Shown: positions 43,096 to 51,484 of the stretch, one piece after another
How positions within the stretch are numbered: position 1 is the first letter of the stretch
Layout of the letters: each line of letters opens with the position of its first letter
Assembly (NCBI RefSeq): GCF_029870595.1
Contig: NZ_JAPDIR010000003.1
Coordinates: 62,001 to 126,000, forward strand
Direction of reading: 5' to 3'
Length of the DNA: 64,000 nt
Source: Sphingomonas sp. CBMAI 2297
Lineage (GTDB): Bacteria > Pseudomonadota > Alphaproteobacteria > Sphingomonadales > Sphingomonadaceae
Made by a program: the position numbers and the translations under genes
Notes under the pieces: generated by a model
Databases searched by the model: none
What the model was told of the DNA's origin: nothing
What the model saw: only the letters and a program-made list of their open reading frames with translations

Positions 43096-45495
43096 TTGGC
43101 CAACGCAATCCTTCCGCACGCGCTGCCGTCGGCACTGGACGCCTATCCGGGCGTGACCCTGCTCTCGCTCGACTGTTTCGACACGCTGCTGTGGCGAGAC
43201 GTGCACGCCCCGCACGACCTGTTCGGCGCGCTCGGCAGCGCCAATCTCCTCCAGCGCAGCTGGGCCGAGCAGACCGCGCGGAGCACCGCCGCGGTCCGCC
43301 ACCGCCGCAACGAAGTCCATATCGACGAGATCTATGCCGAGCTGATGCCCAATGCGAGCGCCGCCGAGCGCGCAGCCGCGGTGCAGGACGAGCTCGACGC
43401 CGAGGCGCGCCACTGCTTCGCCTTCCGACCGACGGTGGAGCTGATGCGCGCGGCCAAGGCCAGGGGCATCGAGACGATCATCGTCTCCGACACCTATCTC
43501 GACGAGAAGCAGCTGCGCGGCCTGATCGCCGCCGCGGCGGGCGAGGACGTCGCCGGACTGATCGGCCGCATCTTCTGCTCGTCGCACTACGGCAAGTCCA
43601 AGGGCGAGGGCCTGTACGAGCCGGTGCTCAAGGCGCTGAAGATCGCCCCCGACAGGATCCTGCACATCGGCGACAACAAGAAGGCCGATGTCGACGGCGT
43701 CGCGCCGTTCGGCGTGAATACGCTGCACCTCGCCCAGTTCACCGCGGACAGCGAGCAGCGCATCCGCCTGGAAAGCGCGATCAGCAACATCTTCCACCCG
43801 ACCGAGGCCGGCGTGGCGATCACCCACCAGCCGCACCGCGCGACGGTCGCCGCCATCGAGCCGCAGCTGGACGATGCCGCCGAAATGCTCGGCTTCACCA
43901 CGCTGGGGCCCGTCTTGAACGGGTTCGATCGCTGGCTGGAGGACGAGGCCGCGGCGTTGCGGGCGAAGCATGGCGGCACGGTGCATGCCGTGTTCCTGAT
44001 GCGCGACGGCTATCTGCCCCAGCGCGTCCACCAGGCGCGCGGCGGCACCGGCCATGCGGTGGAGATCAGCCGCTTCACCGCCACCGCCGCCTCGCTGGGC
44101 ACCGCCGAGGCAGTCGAACGCCATCTGCAGCGCGATATCTGCAGCGACCTGAACGTGGTGGCGAAGCAGCTGCTGCTCCCCGCACCCGAAGCCGCCAAGC
44201 TGATCAGGGACCATCCCCGCCCCGGCGCCTTCCTCAAGGCGATCCGGGATCCGCAGCGCATGCGCCGCATCACCAATGCATCGCGCGGCCTTGCCGAGCG
44301 GCTGGCCGCGCATGTCCGCAAGATCGTGAACCCGGCCCGTGGCGACACGCTGATGCTGGTCGACCTGGGCTATAACGGCTCGGTCCAGAACGATGTCGAG
44401 CCGCTCCTCGCCCGCGCGCTGGGCGTGCGGGTTGCCGGCCGCTACCTGCTGCTGCGCGAGCAGTCGCGCACCGGGTTGGACAAGAAGGGCTTCATCGGCC
44501 ACGACGATTATGACTGTGCCGCGCTCGAGGCGATGTGCACGAACGTCGCCGTGCTCGAGCAGCTCTGCACCGCCGCCCAGGGATCGGTGATCGACTATGA
44601 GAAGGACGGCACCGCGATCCGTCGCGGCAGCTCGATCAAGTCGCGCCAGTCGGACGTGCGCGACCGGGTGCAGGCGGGCTGCCTGCGCTTCGTGCGCGAC
44701 GAAGGCAGCGTCACGATCCGCGCCCGGCGGCCGGCGCACGAGGCGATCCTGTGGCGCCGCGGCGCGGCGGGCGTGCTCGGCCGGCTGATGTACGTGCCGC
44801 TGGAAGCGGAACTCGCGGTGCTCGGCGCGTTCGAGCACGACATCAACCTGGGTGTCGACGACACCGTATCGCTGTTCGACCCGGCCATCGCCCGGCGCGG
44901 CCTGCGCCAGCGCGGCCTGTTCTACATGAAGGGCGCCGAGCGCATGTATCTGCCGGCGGAACTGCACGGCGAGGGACTGGCGCTCAAGCTCAGCCTGCTG
45001 GCCCAGCGCCGCTTCGCGATGCCGCTCAAATACCGGGACTTCGTCGACACCTCGATCGCGCTGCCGCTGATCGTCGCCGACGGCAACCAGGTCTCGACCG
45101 GCACCGTGACCGCCACGCCGACCCATGACGGCTATTACCTCGCCCCCATCCCGATCGGCGACAGCCGCTTCTCGGTGGGCGTGCAGTTCGGCCAGCTCTT
45201 CGACTATGTGCAGGTGGAGAGCGTGGCCTTCATGCCCGTCGACCGCTTCCTGAGCGACAAGCAGCATCCCGACGGCAATCAGGAAACCGACGCGCTGCCT
45301 TCGCTGGAGGGCATGGAGCAGGTCGCGCCCCATCTCTTCCGCTGCGAGAACGAGTTCGCCTTCATGATGGTCCCGCCGCCGCCGCGGCAGGAGGGCCGGC
45401 AGATGATGCTCGCCCTGGCCTTCCGCCCGATCGCCGCACGCCAGCCGGCCGCGCCTGCGCCTTCCCACGCCACGCTCCAGGGAGCCATCGCATGA
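43096..45495 (+). CDS. Large protein with N-terminal HAD-type hydrolase domain, motility-linked
   Basis: 799 residues from a TTG at 43096 (GGGGAA five bases upstream); a GTG at 43054 lies almost on the promoter-like element. The N-terminal third is a HAD domain of the COG5610 kind: motif I SLDCFDTLLWRD, motif II IIVSDTY, a conserved Lys in HYGKSKGEG and motif III HIGDNKKADVDG. The rest (about 240-800) is unassigned, with MLVDLGYNGSVQNDVEPLLA and late beta-rich segments. Such proteins are found with polysaccharide or glycan genes. Overlaps the methyltransferase gene by 4 bases; modification of a surface structure such as flagellin is an inference. Confidence 0.8.
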   Translation: MANAILPHALPSALDAYPGVTLLSLDCFDTLLWRDVHAPHDLFGALGSANLLQRSWAEQTARSTAAVRHRRNEVHIDEIYAELMPNASAAERAAAVQDELDAEARHCFAFRPTVELMRAAKARGIETIIVSDTYLDEKQLRGLIAAAAGEDVAGLIGRIFCSSHYGKSKGEGLYEPVLKALKIAPDRILHIGDNKKADVDGVAPFGVNTLHLAQFTADSEQRIRLESAISNIFHPTEAGVAITHQPHRATVAAIEPQLDDAAEMLGFTTLGPVLNGFDRWLEDEAAALRAKHGGTVHAVFLMRDGYLPQRVHQARGGTGHAVEISRFTATAASLGTAEAVERHLQRDICSDLNVVAKQLLLPAPEAAKLIRDHPRPGAFLKAIRDPQRMRRITNASRGLAERLAAHVRKIVNPARGDTLMLVDLGYNGSVQNDVEPLLARALGVRVAGRYLLLREQSRTGLDKKGFIGHDDYDCAALEAMCTNVAVLEQLCTAAQGSVIDYEKDGTAIRRGSSIKSRQSDVRDRVQAGCLRFVRDEGSVTIRARRPAHEAILWRRGAAGVLGRLMYVPLEAELAVLGAFEHDINLGVDDTVSLFDPAIARRGLRQRGLFYMKGAERMYLPAELHGEGLALKLSLLAQRRFAMPLKYRDFVDTSIALPLIVADGNQVSTGTVTATPTHDGYYLAPIPIGDSRFSVGVQFGQLFDYVQVESVAFMPVDRFLSDKQHPDGNQETDALPSLEGMEQVAPHLFRCENEFAFMMVPPPPRQEGRQMMLALAFRPIAARQPAAPAPSHATLQGAIA

Positions 45496-46310
45496 GCCTG
45501 TTGATCCATTCCATGTCCGAATTCTCGGACATCATCCTCCACGGCCTCCAGATCGCGGGCGCCCGCAACATCGCCGAGGTGGGCGCCGAGTTCGGCGGCA
45601 TGTCGCAGCAGCTCGCCGCCTATGCGCGCGTGGCGGGCGGCAGCCTGACCAGCATCGATCCCGCGCCCAAGGCCGAGTTCCTGGCCTGGGCCCGCGAGAC
45701 GCCCGAGGTGCGCCATATCGCCGAGCCCAGCCATGACGCGATGCCGACGCTATCGGACATCGATGCCTGGGTGATCGACGGCGACCATAATTACTACACG
45801 GTGATCAACGAGCTGCGCATCGCCGACCAGCTCGCCAGGCGCGACGGCAAGCCGCTGCTGGCGATCCTGCACGACGTTTCCTGGCCGTGCGCGCGCCGCG
45901 ATTTCTATTATGCGCCCGAGCGCATCCCCGAAGAGCATCGCCATGCGCACAGCCATGACGCGGGCGTGATCCTTGGCGATCCGGGCTGGCACGAGAATCG
46001 GGGCTTCCGCAGCGGCGGCCATTTCGCCTGGGCGCTGCACGAAGGCGGCCCGCGCAACGGCGTGCTGACCGCGGTGGAGGATTTCCGTGCCGAGGCGCAG
46101 ACCGGGGAGCGTCCGCTCGCCTGGGCGCATGTGCCCGCGGTGTTCGGCCTGGGCGTGCTGTTCGACAGCTCGGCACCCTGGGCCCCCGCCCTCGCGGAGA
46201 TGATCGTGCCCTGGCACAACAACAAGCTCCTCGCCGCGCTCGAGCAGAACCGGCTGCGCAATTATCTGGCGGTCATCGACTGGCAGGATCGGGCCGCAGC
46301 GGCGGCCTGA
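45492..46310 (+). CDS. Class I SAM-dependent methyltransferase-like protein
   Basis: 272 residues. The SAM-binding core is seen in ARNIAEVGAEFGGMSQQLAA (motif I), SLTSIDPAPKAEF (acidic loop) and DIDAWVIDGDHNYYTVINEL, typical of Methyltransf_24-like enzymes; the C-terminal part has HDVSWPCARRDFYYAPERIP. ATGA overlap with the HAD-type gene makes them a functional pair. Target unknown. Confidence 0.82.
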   Translation: MSLLIHSMSEFSDIILHGLQIAGARNIAEVGAEFGGMSQQLAAYARVAGGSLTSIDPAPKAEFLAWARETPEVRHIAEPSHDAMPTLSDIDAWVIDGDHNYYTVINELRIADQLARRDGKPLLAILHDVSWPCARRDFYYAPERIPEEHRHAHSHDAGVILGDPGWHENRGFRSGGHFAWALHEGGPRNGVLTAVEDFRAEAQTGERPLAWAHVPAVFGLGVLFDSSAPWAPALAEMIVPWHNNKLLAALEQNRLRNYLAVIDWQDRAAAAA

Positions 46311-46311
46311 G

Positions 46312-46347
46312 CAATTTGCCGGCGCGGCAACGCCGGCCGGCAAATCC
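46312..46347. promoter_or_regulatory. Dyad symmetry upstream of motA
   Basis: ATTTGCCGGC at 46314-46323 faces GCCGGCCGGCAAAT at 46332-46345, between the methyltransferase stop and the CCTATAAT element. It may be a regulator site (FlbD ftr sites of Caulobacter have related CCGGCAAA half sites) or a transcript hairpin. Confidence 0.35.
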
Positions 46348-46349
46348 TT

Positions 46350-46356
46350 CCTATAA
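46350..46356 (+). promoter_or_regulatory. CCTATAA element of the motA-che operon
   Basis: CCTATAAT 35 bases before the motA ATG, at the head of the longest operon of the window. Confidence 0.45.
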
Positions 46357-46390
46357 TTCTGGAAACAACAGGGACATCGGGCGAACCGCC

Positions 46391-47281
46391 ATGCTCAACG
46401 GCATCGGATTCATCATCATTCTCGTCTGCGTGTTCGGCAGCTTCATCATGTCGGGCGGCAAGTTCGAAATCATCGCGCATGCGCTGCCGCACGAGATGAT
46501 GGCCATCGCGGGCGCCGCGATCGGCGCGTTCATCGTCGCCAATTCCATGTCGACGGTGAAGAAGGCCGGCGCGGGCATCATGCGCTCGTTCAAGGGCGGC
46601 AAGTGGAAGGCGCAGGACTATAAGGACCTGCTCACGCTGATGTTTACCGTGCTCTCCACCTTCAAGAAGGGGGGCGCCACCGCGCTGGAGCCGCATCTGG
46701 ACGCGCCGGAGGAGAGCAATCTCTTCACGCCCTATCCGCGCCTGCTCAAGGACCATCATCTGATCGAGTTCATCTGCGACTATCTGCGCATGATGACGGT
46801 CAACTTCGAGGATCCGCATCAGATCGAGGCCGCGATGGACGCGGACATCGAGAAGCATCACCACGAAGAGGCCGGCCCGCAGCACGCGCTGCAGATCATG
46901 GCCGACGGCCTGCCCGCGCTGGGCATCGTCGCCGCGGTGCTGGGCGTGATCAAGACCATGGGCTCGATCGACCAGCCGACCGAGATCCTGGGCGCGATGA
47001 TCGGCGGCGCGCTGGTCGGCACCTTCCTGGGCGTGCTGCTGAGCTACTGCGTGGTCGGCCCGCTCGCCGCCAAGCTGCTCGAGACGCTCGAGGCCGACAG
47101 CAAGCCCTATTCGATCGTGAAGACCGCGATCGTCGCCTATGCCCAGAACCAGCCGGTCCAGGTGGCGATCGAGATCGCCCGCCGCATGACCCCCTCGGCC
47201 TATGCGCCGAGCTTCCAGCAACTCGAAACCGCACTTGACGAGGCCAAGAATGGACCAGTCCCAGTCGCTGCCGCTGCCTGA
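46391..47281 (+). CDS. motA: Flagellar stator protein MotA
   Basis: 296-residue inner-membrane protein that forms the proton-driven stator with MotB. Starts MLNGIGFIIILVCVFGSFIM with GGK...HALPHEMMAIAGAAIGAF, long cytoplasmic loop (about 70-190), then helices 3 and 4 with the conserved ADGLPALGIVAAVLGVIKTM and GALVGTFLGVLLSYCVVGPL. The ATG at 46391 is chosen over 46316. motB lies nine genes downstream in the same operon. Confidence 0.95.
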   Translation: MLNGIGFIIILVCVFGSFIMSGGKFEIIAHALPHEMMAIAGAAIGAFIVANSMSTVKKAGAGIMRSFKGGKWKAQDYKDLLTLMFTVLSTFKKGGATALEPHLDAPEESNLFTPYPRLLKDHHLIEFICDYLRMMTVNFEDPHQIEAAMDADIEKHHHEEAGPQHALQIMADGLPALGIVAAVLGVIKTMGSIDQPTEILGAMIGGALVGTFLGVLLSYCVVGPLAAKLLETLEADSKPYSIVKTAIVAYAQNQPVQVAIEIARRMTPSAYAPSFQQLETALDEAKNGPVPVAAAA

Positions 47282-47573
47282 CGCCGAGGAGCGCGCGCTG
47301 CGCCTCCCCGTCCACGGCACCACCGTCACTGCCGAAGACCTGCGCGTGCGCCTGGTGCTCGCGGCGGACCTGGACGACGCGATCGAGATCGACGCGTCCG
47401 AGGTCGAGAGCGTCGGCCAGGCCGTGCTCCAGCTGCTCGTCGCCGCGCGCGCCGAGGCGGCCGCGGGCGGCCAGGAGTTCAGCATCGCCAATCCCAGCCC
47501 CGCATTCGTCGATCGCGTGCAGCGCTGCCACCTGGCCGCGACGATCGGCCTCGAGACCGGAGACGCCCAGTGA
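47250..47573 (+). CDS. STAS-domain protein of the chemotaxis operon
   Basis: 107 residues from the ATG at 47250, which lies 32 bases inside the end of motA. RVRLVLAADLDDAIEIDASE, VESVGQAVLQLLVAARAEAA and CHLAATIGL give the STAS (anti-sigma-antagonist-like) fold; Ser in EVESVGQAVLQL sits where the regulatory Ser/Thr is found in this family. Its role in chemotaxis operons is not established. Overlaps cheY by 4 bases. Confidence 0.8.
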   Translation: MDQSQSLPLPDAEERALRLPVHGTTVTAEDLRVRLVLAADLDDAIEIDASEVESVGQAVLQLLVAARAEAAAGGQEFSIANPSPAFVDRVQRCHLAATIGLETGDAQ

Positions 47574-47935
47574 GCAAGTTGATCCTTACCGTCGACGATT
47601 CGGCGAGCATGCGCATGCTGCTCAAGACGTCGCTGACCGCACAGGGCTTCCGCATCGAGAGCGCCAATGACGGCGAGCACGGGCTGGAGCGCATGCACGA
47701 AGTGAAGCCCGACCTGCTGATCACCGACATCAACATGCCGAAGATGGACGGGTTCGAGCTGATCGAGGCGGTGCGCGCGGTCTCAGATTTCCGCGGCACG
47801 CCGATCCTGGTGCTGTCGACCGAATTCTCGGACGAGAAGAAGGCCCGCGCCCGCTCGGCCGGCGCCACCGGCTGGATCACCAAGCCGTTCGAGGCCACCA
47901 AGCTGGGAGCGGCGATCCGCCGGGTGTGCCCGTGA
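47570..47935 (+). CDS. cheY: Chemotaxis response regulator CheY (first copy)
   Basis: 121-residue single receiver domain from a GTG at 47570. VDDSASMR, phosphoacceptor Asp53 in ITDINMPKMDG, Thr/Ser in VLSTEFSDEKK and Lys in GWITKPFEATK. Directly ahead of cheA with 4-base overlap. Could bind the motor or serve as a phosphate sink. Confidence 0.93.
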   Translation: MSKLILTVDDSASMRMLLKTSLTAQGFRIESANDGEHGLERMHEVKPDLLITDINMPKMDGFELIEAVRAVSDFRGTPILVLSTEFSDEKKARARSAGATGWITKPFEATKLGAAIRRVCP

Positions 47936-50115
47936 GCGACGAATTCGACGATATCCAGGCGATCTTCTTCGAGGAATGCGCCGAAGGGCTGACCACCGCC
48001 GAGCAGGGCCTGTCGGCCATGCAGGCGGGCGACGTCTCGGCCGAAGTGATCGCCGGCGTGTTCCGCGCGGTCCATTCGATCAAGGGCGGCGCCGGCGCGT
48101 TCGGCCATGCCGATCTCACCGCCTTCGCGCACAAGTTCGAGAATGTCCTCGACGAAGTGCGCGGCGGCAAGATCCCGCCGAGCCCCGGCGTGGTCAAGGT
48201 GATGCTGAGCGCCTTCGACATACTCAGCGACCATGTGGAATCGGCCAAGGGCCTGGCGCCCCGCCCCGCCGACCAGGCGGCGCTGGCCGCGCTCGAGCAG
48301 GTTCTCGCGAACAAGGGCGCCGATGACGGCACGCCCGCTACGAGCCCCGCCCCGGCCCCGGCGGCAGAAGAGGCCCCGGCCGCGCCCGCCGGGGACGCGG
48401 ACGAGTTCGGCTTCGTGCCGATGGCCGTGTCGCTCGACGATTTCGACGCGCCCGCCGAGGCTCCGGCCGCGGACACCGCCTGGATCGTCACCTTCAAGCC
48501 GTCGCGCGCCGCGCTCGCCAATGCCGGCGAGCCGCTGCTGATCATCCGCGAGCTCGAGGCGCTGGGCGGCGAGGTCGTCGCGGTCGACACCGCGGCGGTG
48601 CCGCCGCTGCGCGACCTCGATCCCGAGGACGCCTATCTCACCTGGACGCTGCGCGTGCCGGGCGACGTTGCCGAGGGCGACATCAACGACTGTTTCGACT
48701 TCGTCGCGCCGGATTCGGTCGTCGAGGTCCGCCGTGACCAGGCCCCCGCCCCGGTGGCCGAGGCCGAGGCCGAGGCCGCGCCAGCCGCGATCGCCGACGA
48801 GTTCGGCTTCGTGCCCGTGTCCGCCGGCATCGAGGACTTCGCCGCCGAGATGCAGCGGGTCGTCGAGACGATCGCAGCTGCCTCGCCCCCGATCAGCGGC
48901 ATCGAGACGCCGGCCATCGCCCCCAAGGCGGGCGGCGAGGCGCAGCAGACGATCCGCGTCGACCTGGGCAAGCTCGACCTGCTGCTCAACCTGGTCGGCG
49001 AGCTGGTGATCCGCAACTCGATCCTGGCCGACCGGCTCTCGCCGGCCGATCGCCAGCGCGTCGAGCTGCCCGAGCTGGCGCGGCTGACGCGCCAGATCCA
49101 GGACAATGTGATGTCGCTGCGCGCGCAGCCGATCAAGCAGGCCTTCAGCCGCGTGCCGCGCATGCTGCGCGACCTTTCGGTGGAGACCGGCAAGCAGATC
49201 CTGCTCGAGACCGTGGGCGAGACCACCGAAGTCGACAAGGGCGTGATCGAGAAGATCGGCGATCCGTTGACGCACATGATCCGCAACGCCGCCGACCATG
49301 GCCTGGAGAGCCCCGAGGAGCGCATCGCCGCCGGCAAGAGCCCCGAGGGCACGATCAAGCTTTCGGCCGAGCAGCGCGGCGCCCGCATCTTCGTGCGGGT
49401 GCAGGACAATGGCCGCGGCATCAATCGCGAGAAGGTCCGCGCCAAGGCCGTCGAGAAGGGCATCATCGGCGCCGACGCGCAGCTGTCGAACGAAGAGATC
49501 GACCAGCTGATCTGCGCGCCGGGCTTCTCGACCGCCGACACGATCTCGAACATCTCCGGCCGCGGCGTCGGCATGGACGTCGTCCGCTCGAACGTCGAGG
49601 CGCTGGGCGGCCGGGTGGAGATCCACTCGGTCCCGGGCGAAGGCACCACCTTCACGATGATCCTGCCGCTCACCCTGGCGATCCTGGACGGCATGATCGT
49701 CCGCCTCGCCGGCCAGCGCTTCGTGCTGCCGCTCGCACATGTGCTCGAAACGGTGCAGCCCGAGCCGGGCCAGGTGAAGCGCACCTCGCCCGACAGCGAA
49801 GTGATCGACATGCGCGGCGAATATGTCCCGGTGAAGCGCGCCACCGAGATCTTCGGCCTCAACGACGACCGCGCGATCGAGGACAGCCTGGTCGTGATCG
49901 TCGAGAACGAAGGCTCGGGCAAGGTCGGGCTGGTGGTCGACACGATCGACGACCGCCGCGAGGTGGTGATCAAGAGCCTCGACCAGAATCTCCATCCGAT
50001 CCGCGGCCTGGGCGGCGCCACCATCCTCGGCGACGGCTCGATCGCGCTCATCCTCGACATCGAGGCGCTCGTCGCCTCGACCAACCGCTTCACGCCGAAA
50101 GGACTGGCAGCATGA
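47932..50115 (+). CDS. cheA: Chemotaxis histidine kinase CheA
   Basis: 727 residues from a GTG at 47932 (overlaps the cheY stop). P1/HPt domain with His48 in FRAVHSIKGGAGAFG; a P2-like domain (about 182-268); P3 dimerisation region (about 340-400, KLDLLLNLVGELVIRNSILA); P4 ATPase (HMIRNAADHGLESPEERIAA, VQDNGRGINREKV, GRGVGMDVVRSNVEALGG); P5 CheW-like domain (about 590-725). Odd point: DEFGFVPMAVSLDDF (157-171) and DEFGFVPVSAGIEDF (289-303) are near copies placed on either side of the P2-like domain. Confidence 0.96.
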   Translation: MSDEFDDIQAIFFEECAEGLTTAEQGLSAMQAGDVSAEVIAGVFRAVHSIKGGAGAFGHADLTAFAHKFENVLDEVRGGKIPPSPGVVKVMLSAFDILSDHVESAKGLAPRPADQAALAALEQVLANKGADDGTPATSPAPAPAAEEAPAAPAGDADEFGFVPMAVSLDDFDAPAEAPAADTAWIVTFKPSRAALANAGEPLLIIRELEALGGEVVAVDTAAVPPLRDLDPEDAYLTWTLRVPGDVAEGDINDCFDFVAPDSVVEVRRDQAPAPVAEAEAEAAPAAIADEFGFVPVSAGIEDFAAEMQRVVETIAAASPPISGIETPAIAPKAGGEAQQTIRVDLGKLDLLLNLVGELVIRNSILADRLSPADRQRVELPELARLTRQIQDNVMSLRAQPIKQAFSRVPRMLRDLSVETGKQILLETVGETTEVDKGVIEKIGDPLTHMIRNAADHGLESPEERIAAGKSPEGTIKLSAEQRGARIFVRVQDNGRGINREKVRAKAVEKGIIGADAQLSNEEIDQLICAPGFSTADTISNISGRGVGMDVVRSNVEALGGRVEIHSVPGEGTTFTMILPLTLAILDGMIVRLAGQRFVLPLAHVLETVQPEPGQVKRTSPDSEVIDMRGEYVPVKRATEIFGLNDDRAIEDSLVVIVENEGSGKVGLVVDTIDDRREVVIKSLDQNLHPIRGLGGATILGDGSIALILDIEALVASTNRFTPKGLAA

Positions 50116-50609
50116 CCACCACCAACGACAACGCCGGCACCGACCGCAAGATCGTCACCTTCTCGCTCGCCCAGCAGACCTTCGGGATCGACATGCGGGC
50201 GCTGATCGAGATCCGCGAATGGGACGAGCCCACCCCGCTCCCCAATGTCCCGGGCTTCATCAAGGGCGTGACCAACCTGCGCGGCAATGTGGTTCCCGTC
50301 GTCGGCCTCGCCGAGCGGCTGGGCTGGGAGCCGAGCGCGATCCATGCCCGCTCGTGCATCCTCGTCGTCCATATCGCGGGCAAGCAGGCCGGCTTCCTGG
50401 TCGATGAAGTCAACGACATCGTCGCGATCGGCGAGGCCGAGATCCAGCCGGCGCCCGAGGTCGAGACGATCGAGCCGAGCGTGATCGCCGGCCTGGTGCG
50501 CATCGCGACCCGCCAGAAGGACGGCACGCGGGACGAGAAGGGCACGATGGTGCTGCTGCTCGATCTCGACGCGCTGAGCCTGACCAAGCATCTGGACATC
50601 GCAGCGTGA
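50112..50609 (+). CDS. cheW: Chemotaxis coupling protein CheW
   Basis: 165 residues. KIVTFSLAQQTFGIDMRALI, PNVPGFIKGVTNLRGNVVPV and GFLVDEVNDIVAIGEAEIQP are the standard CheW elements that link receptors to CheA. An acidic/basic loop near the end (RQKDGTRDEKGTMVLLLDLD) is slightly longer than usual. Overlaps cheA and cheR by 4 bases. Confidence 0.96.
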   Translation: MTTTNDNAGTDRKIVTFSLAQQTFGIDMRALIEIREWDEPTPLPNVPGFIKGVTNLRGNVVPVVGLAERLGWEPSAIHARSCILVVHIAGKQAGFLVDEVNDIVAIGEAEIQPAPEVETIEPSVIAGLVRIATRQKDGTRDEKGTMVLLLDLDALSLTKHLDIAA

Positions 50610-51484
50610 CCGCCGCCGGGGGCGCCCTGGCGCCTGCCGGCGTCGCCACGGCCATGACGGGCAGCAACGCGGAGCTCACGCCCCGCGACTTCGCCGCCAT
50701 CGCCGCGATCATGCACGAGGATGCGCGCATCGCGCTGAGCGTGGCGAAGACTACGCTCGTCCAGTCGCGCCTGGGGCGCCGGCTGCGCGAGCATGGCCTG
50801 GCCAGGTTCTCGGAATATGTCGCGCTGGTGCAGAGCGATCCGGCGGAACGCCATGCGATGGTGGTGGCGCTGACCACCAACCACACGCACTTCTTCCGCG
50901 AGCCGCATCATTTCGACCATTTCCGCGAGGCCGTGCTGCCGGCGCTCAAGCGCAAGCAGGGCCCGGTGCGGATCTGGTCGGCGGGCTGCTCGTCGGGCGA
51001 AGAAGTCTATACGATCGCCATGTGCCTGCTGGGCACGGACCGCACGTCCGCTTCCTGGCTGCGCAATGCCGATGTCCGCCTGCTGGCGACCGACATCGCC
51101 CCCCATGTGGTGGAATCGGTGAAGCGCGGCTTCTATGCCGACAGCACTGCCGAAGCGGTGCCCGAGCCCTGGCGCGGCCTGTGGATGAAGCCCGTCCAGG
51201 GCGGCTTCCAGATGGCGGACGAGGCGCGGGCGCTGGTGACGGCCCGGGTGCTCAACCTGTTCGAGCCCTGGCCGCTCCGCGCCGCCTATGACGTGATCTT
51301 CTGCCGCAACGTGATGATCTATTTCGGCGATCCCGCGAAGGAGGAGCTGGAGGCGGGTTTCGTCGACCAGCTCGCCGCCGGCGGCCATCTCTATATCGGT
51401 CATTCCGAGCGGCTGATCGGCCCGGCGGCGCGCCAGATGCGCTCGTGCGGGCACACCATCTACCAGAAGCCGGAGGTGCACTGA
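50606..51484 (+). CDS. cheR: Chemoreceptor glutamate methyltransferase CheR
   Basis: 292 residues from a GTG at 50606. CheR_N helix bundle (about 22-85), then the SAM-binding domain: TTNHTHFFREPHHFDHFREA, IWSAGCSSGEEVYTIAMCLL, LLATDIAPHVVESVKRG, DVIFCRNVMIYF and GGHLYIGHSERLIG. Methylates receptor Glu residues; the C-terminal tethers of both chemoreceptors in this window fit binding to its beta subdomain. Confidence 0.96.
   Translation: MTAAGGALAPAGVATAMTGSNAELTPRDFAAIAAIMHEDARIALSVAKTTLVQSRLGRRLREHGLARFSEYVALVQSDPAERHAMVVALTTNHTHFFREPHHFDHFREAVLPALKRKQGPVRIWSAGCSSGEEVYTIAMCLLGTDRTSASWLRNADVRLLATDIAPHVVESVKRGFYADSTAEAVPEPWRGLWMKPVQGGFQMADEARALVTARVLNLFEPWPLRAAYDVIFCRNVMIYFGDPAKEELEAGFVDQLAAGGHLYIGHSERLIGPAARQMRSCGHTIYQKPEVH

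Noticed and set aside
43093..50591. Long minus-strand frames opposite the HAD-type gene and cheA
   Set aside because: Shadows of conserved plus-strand coding sequence.
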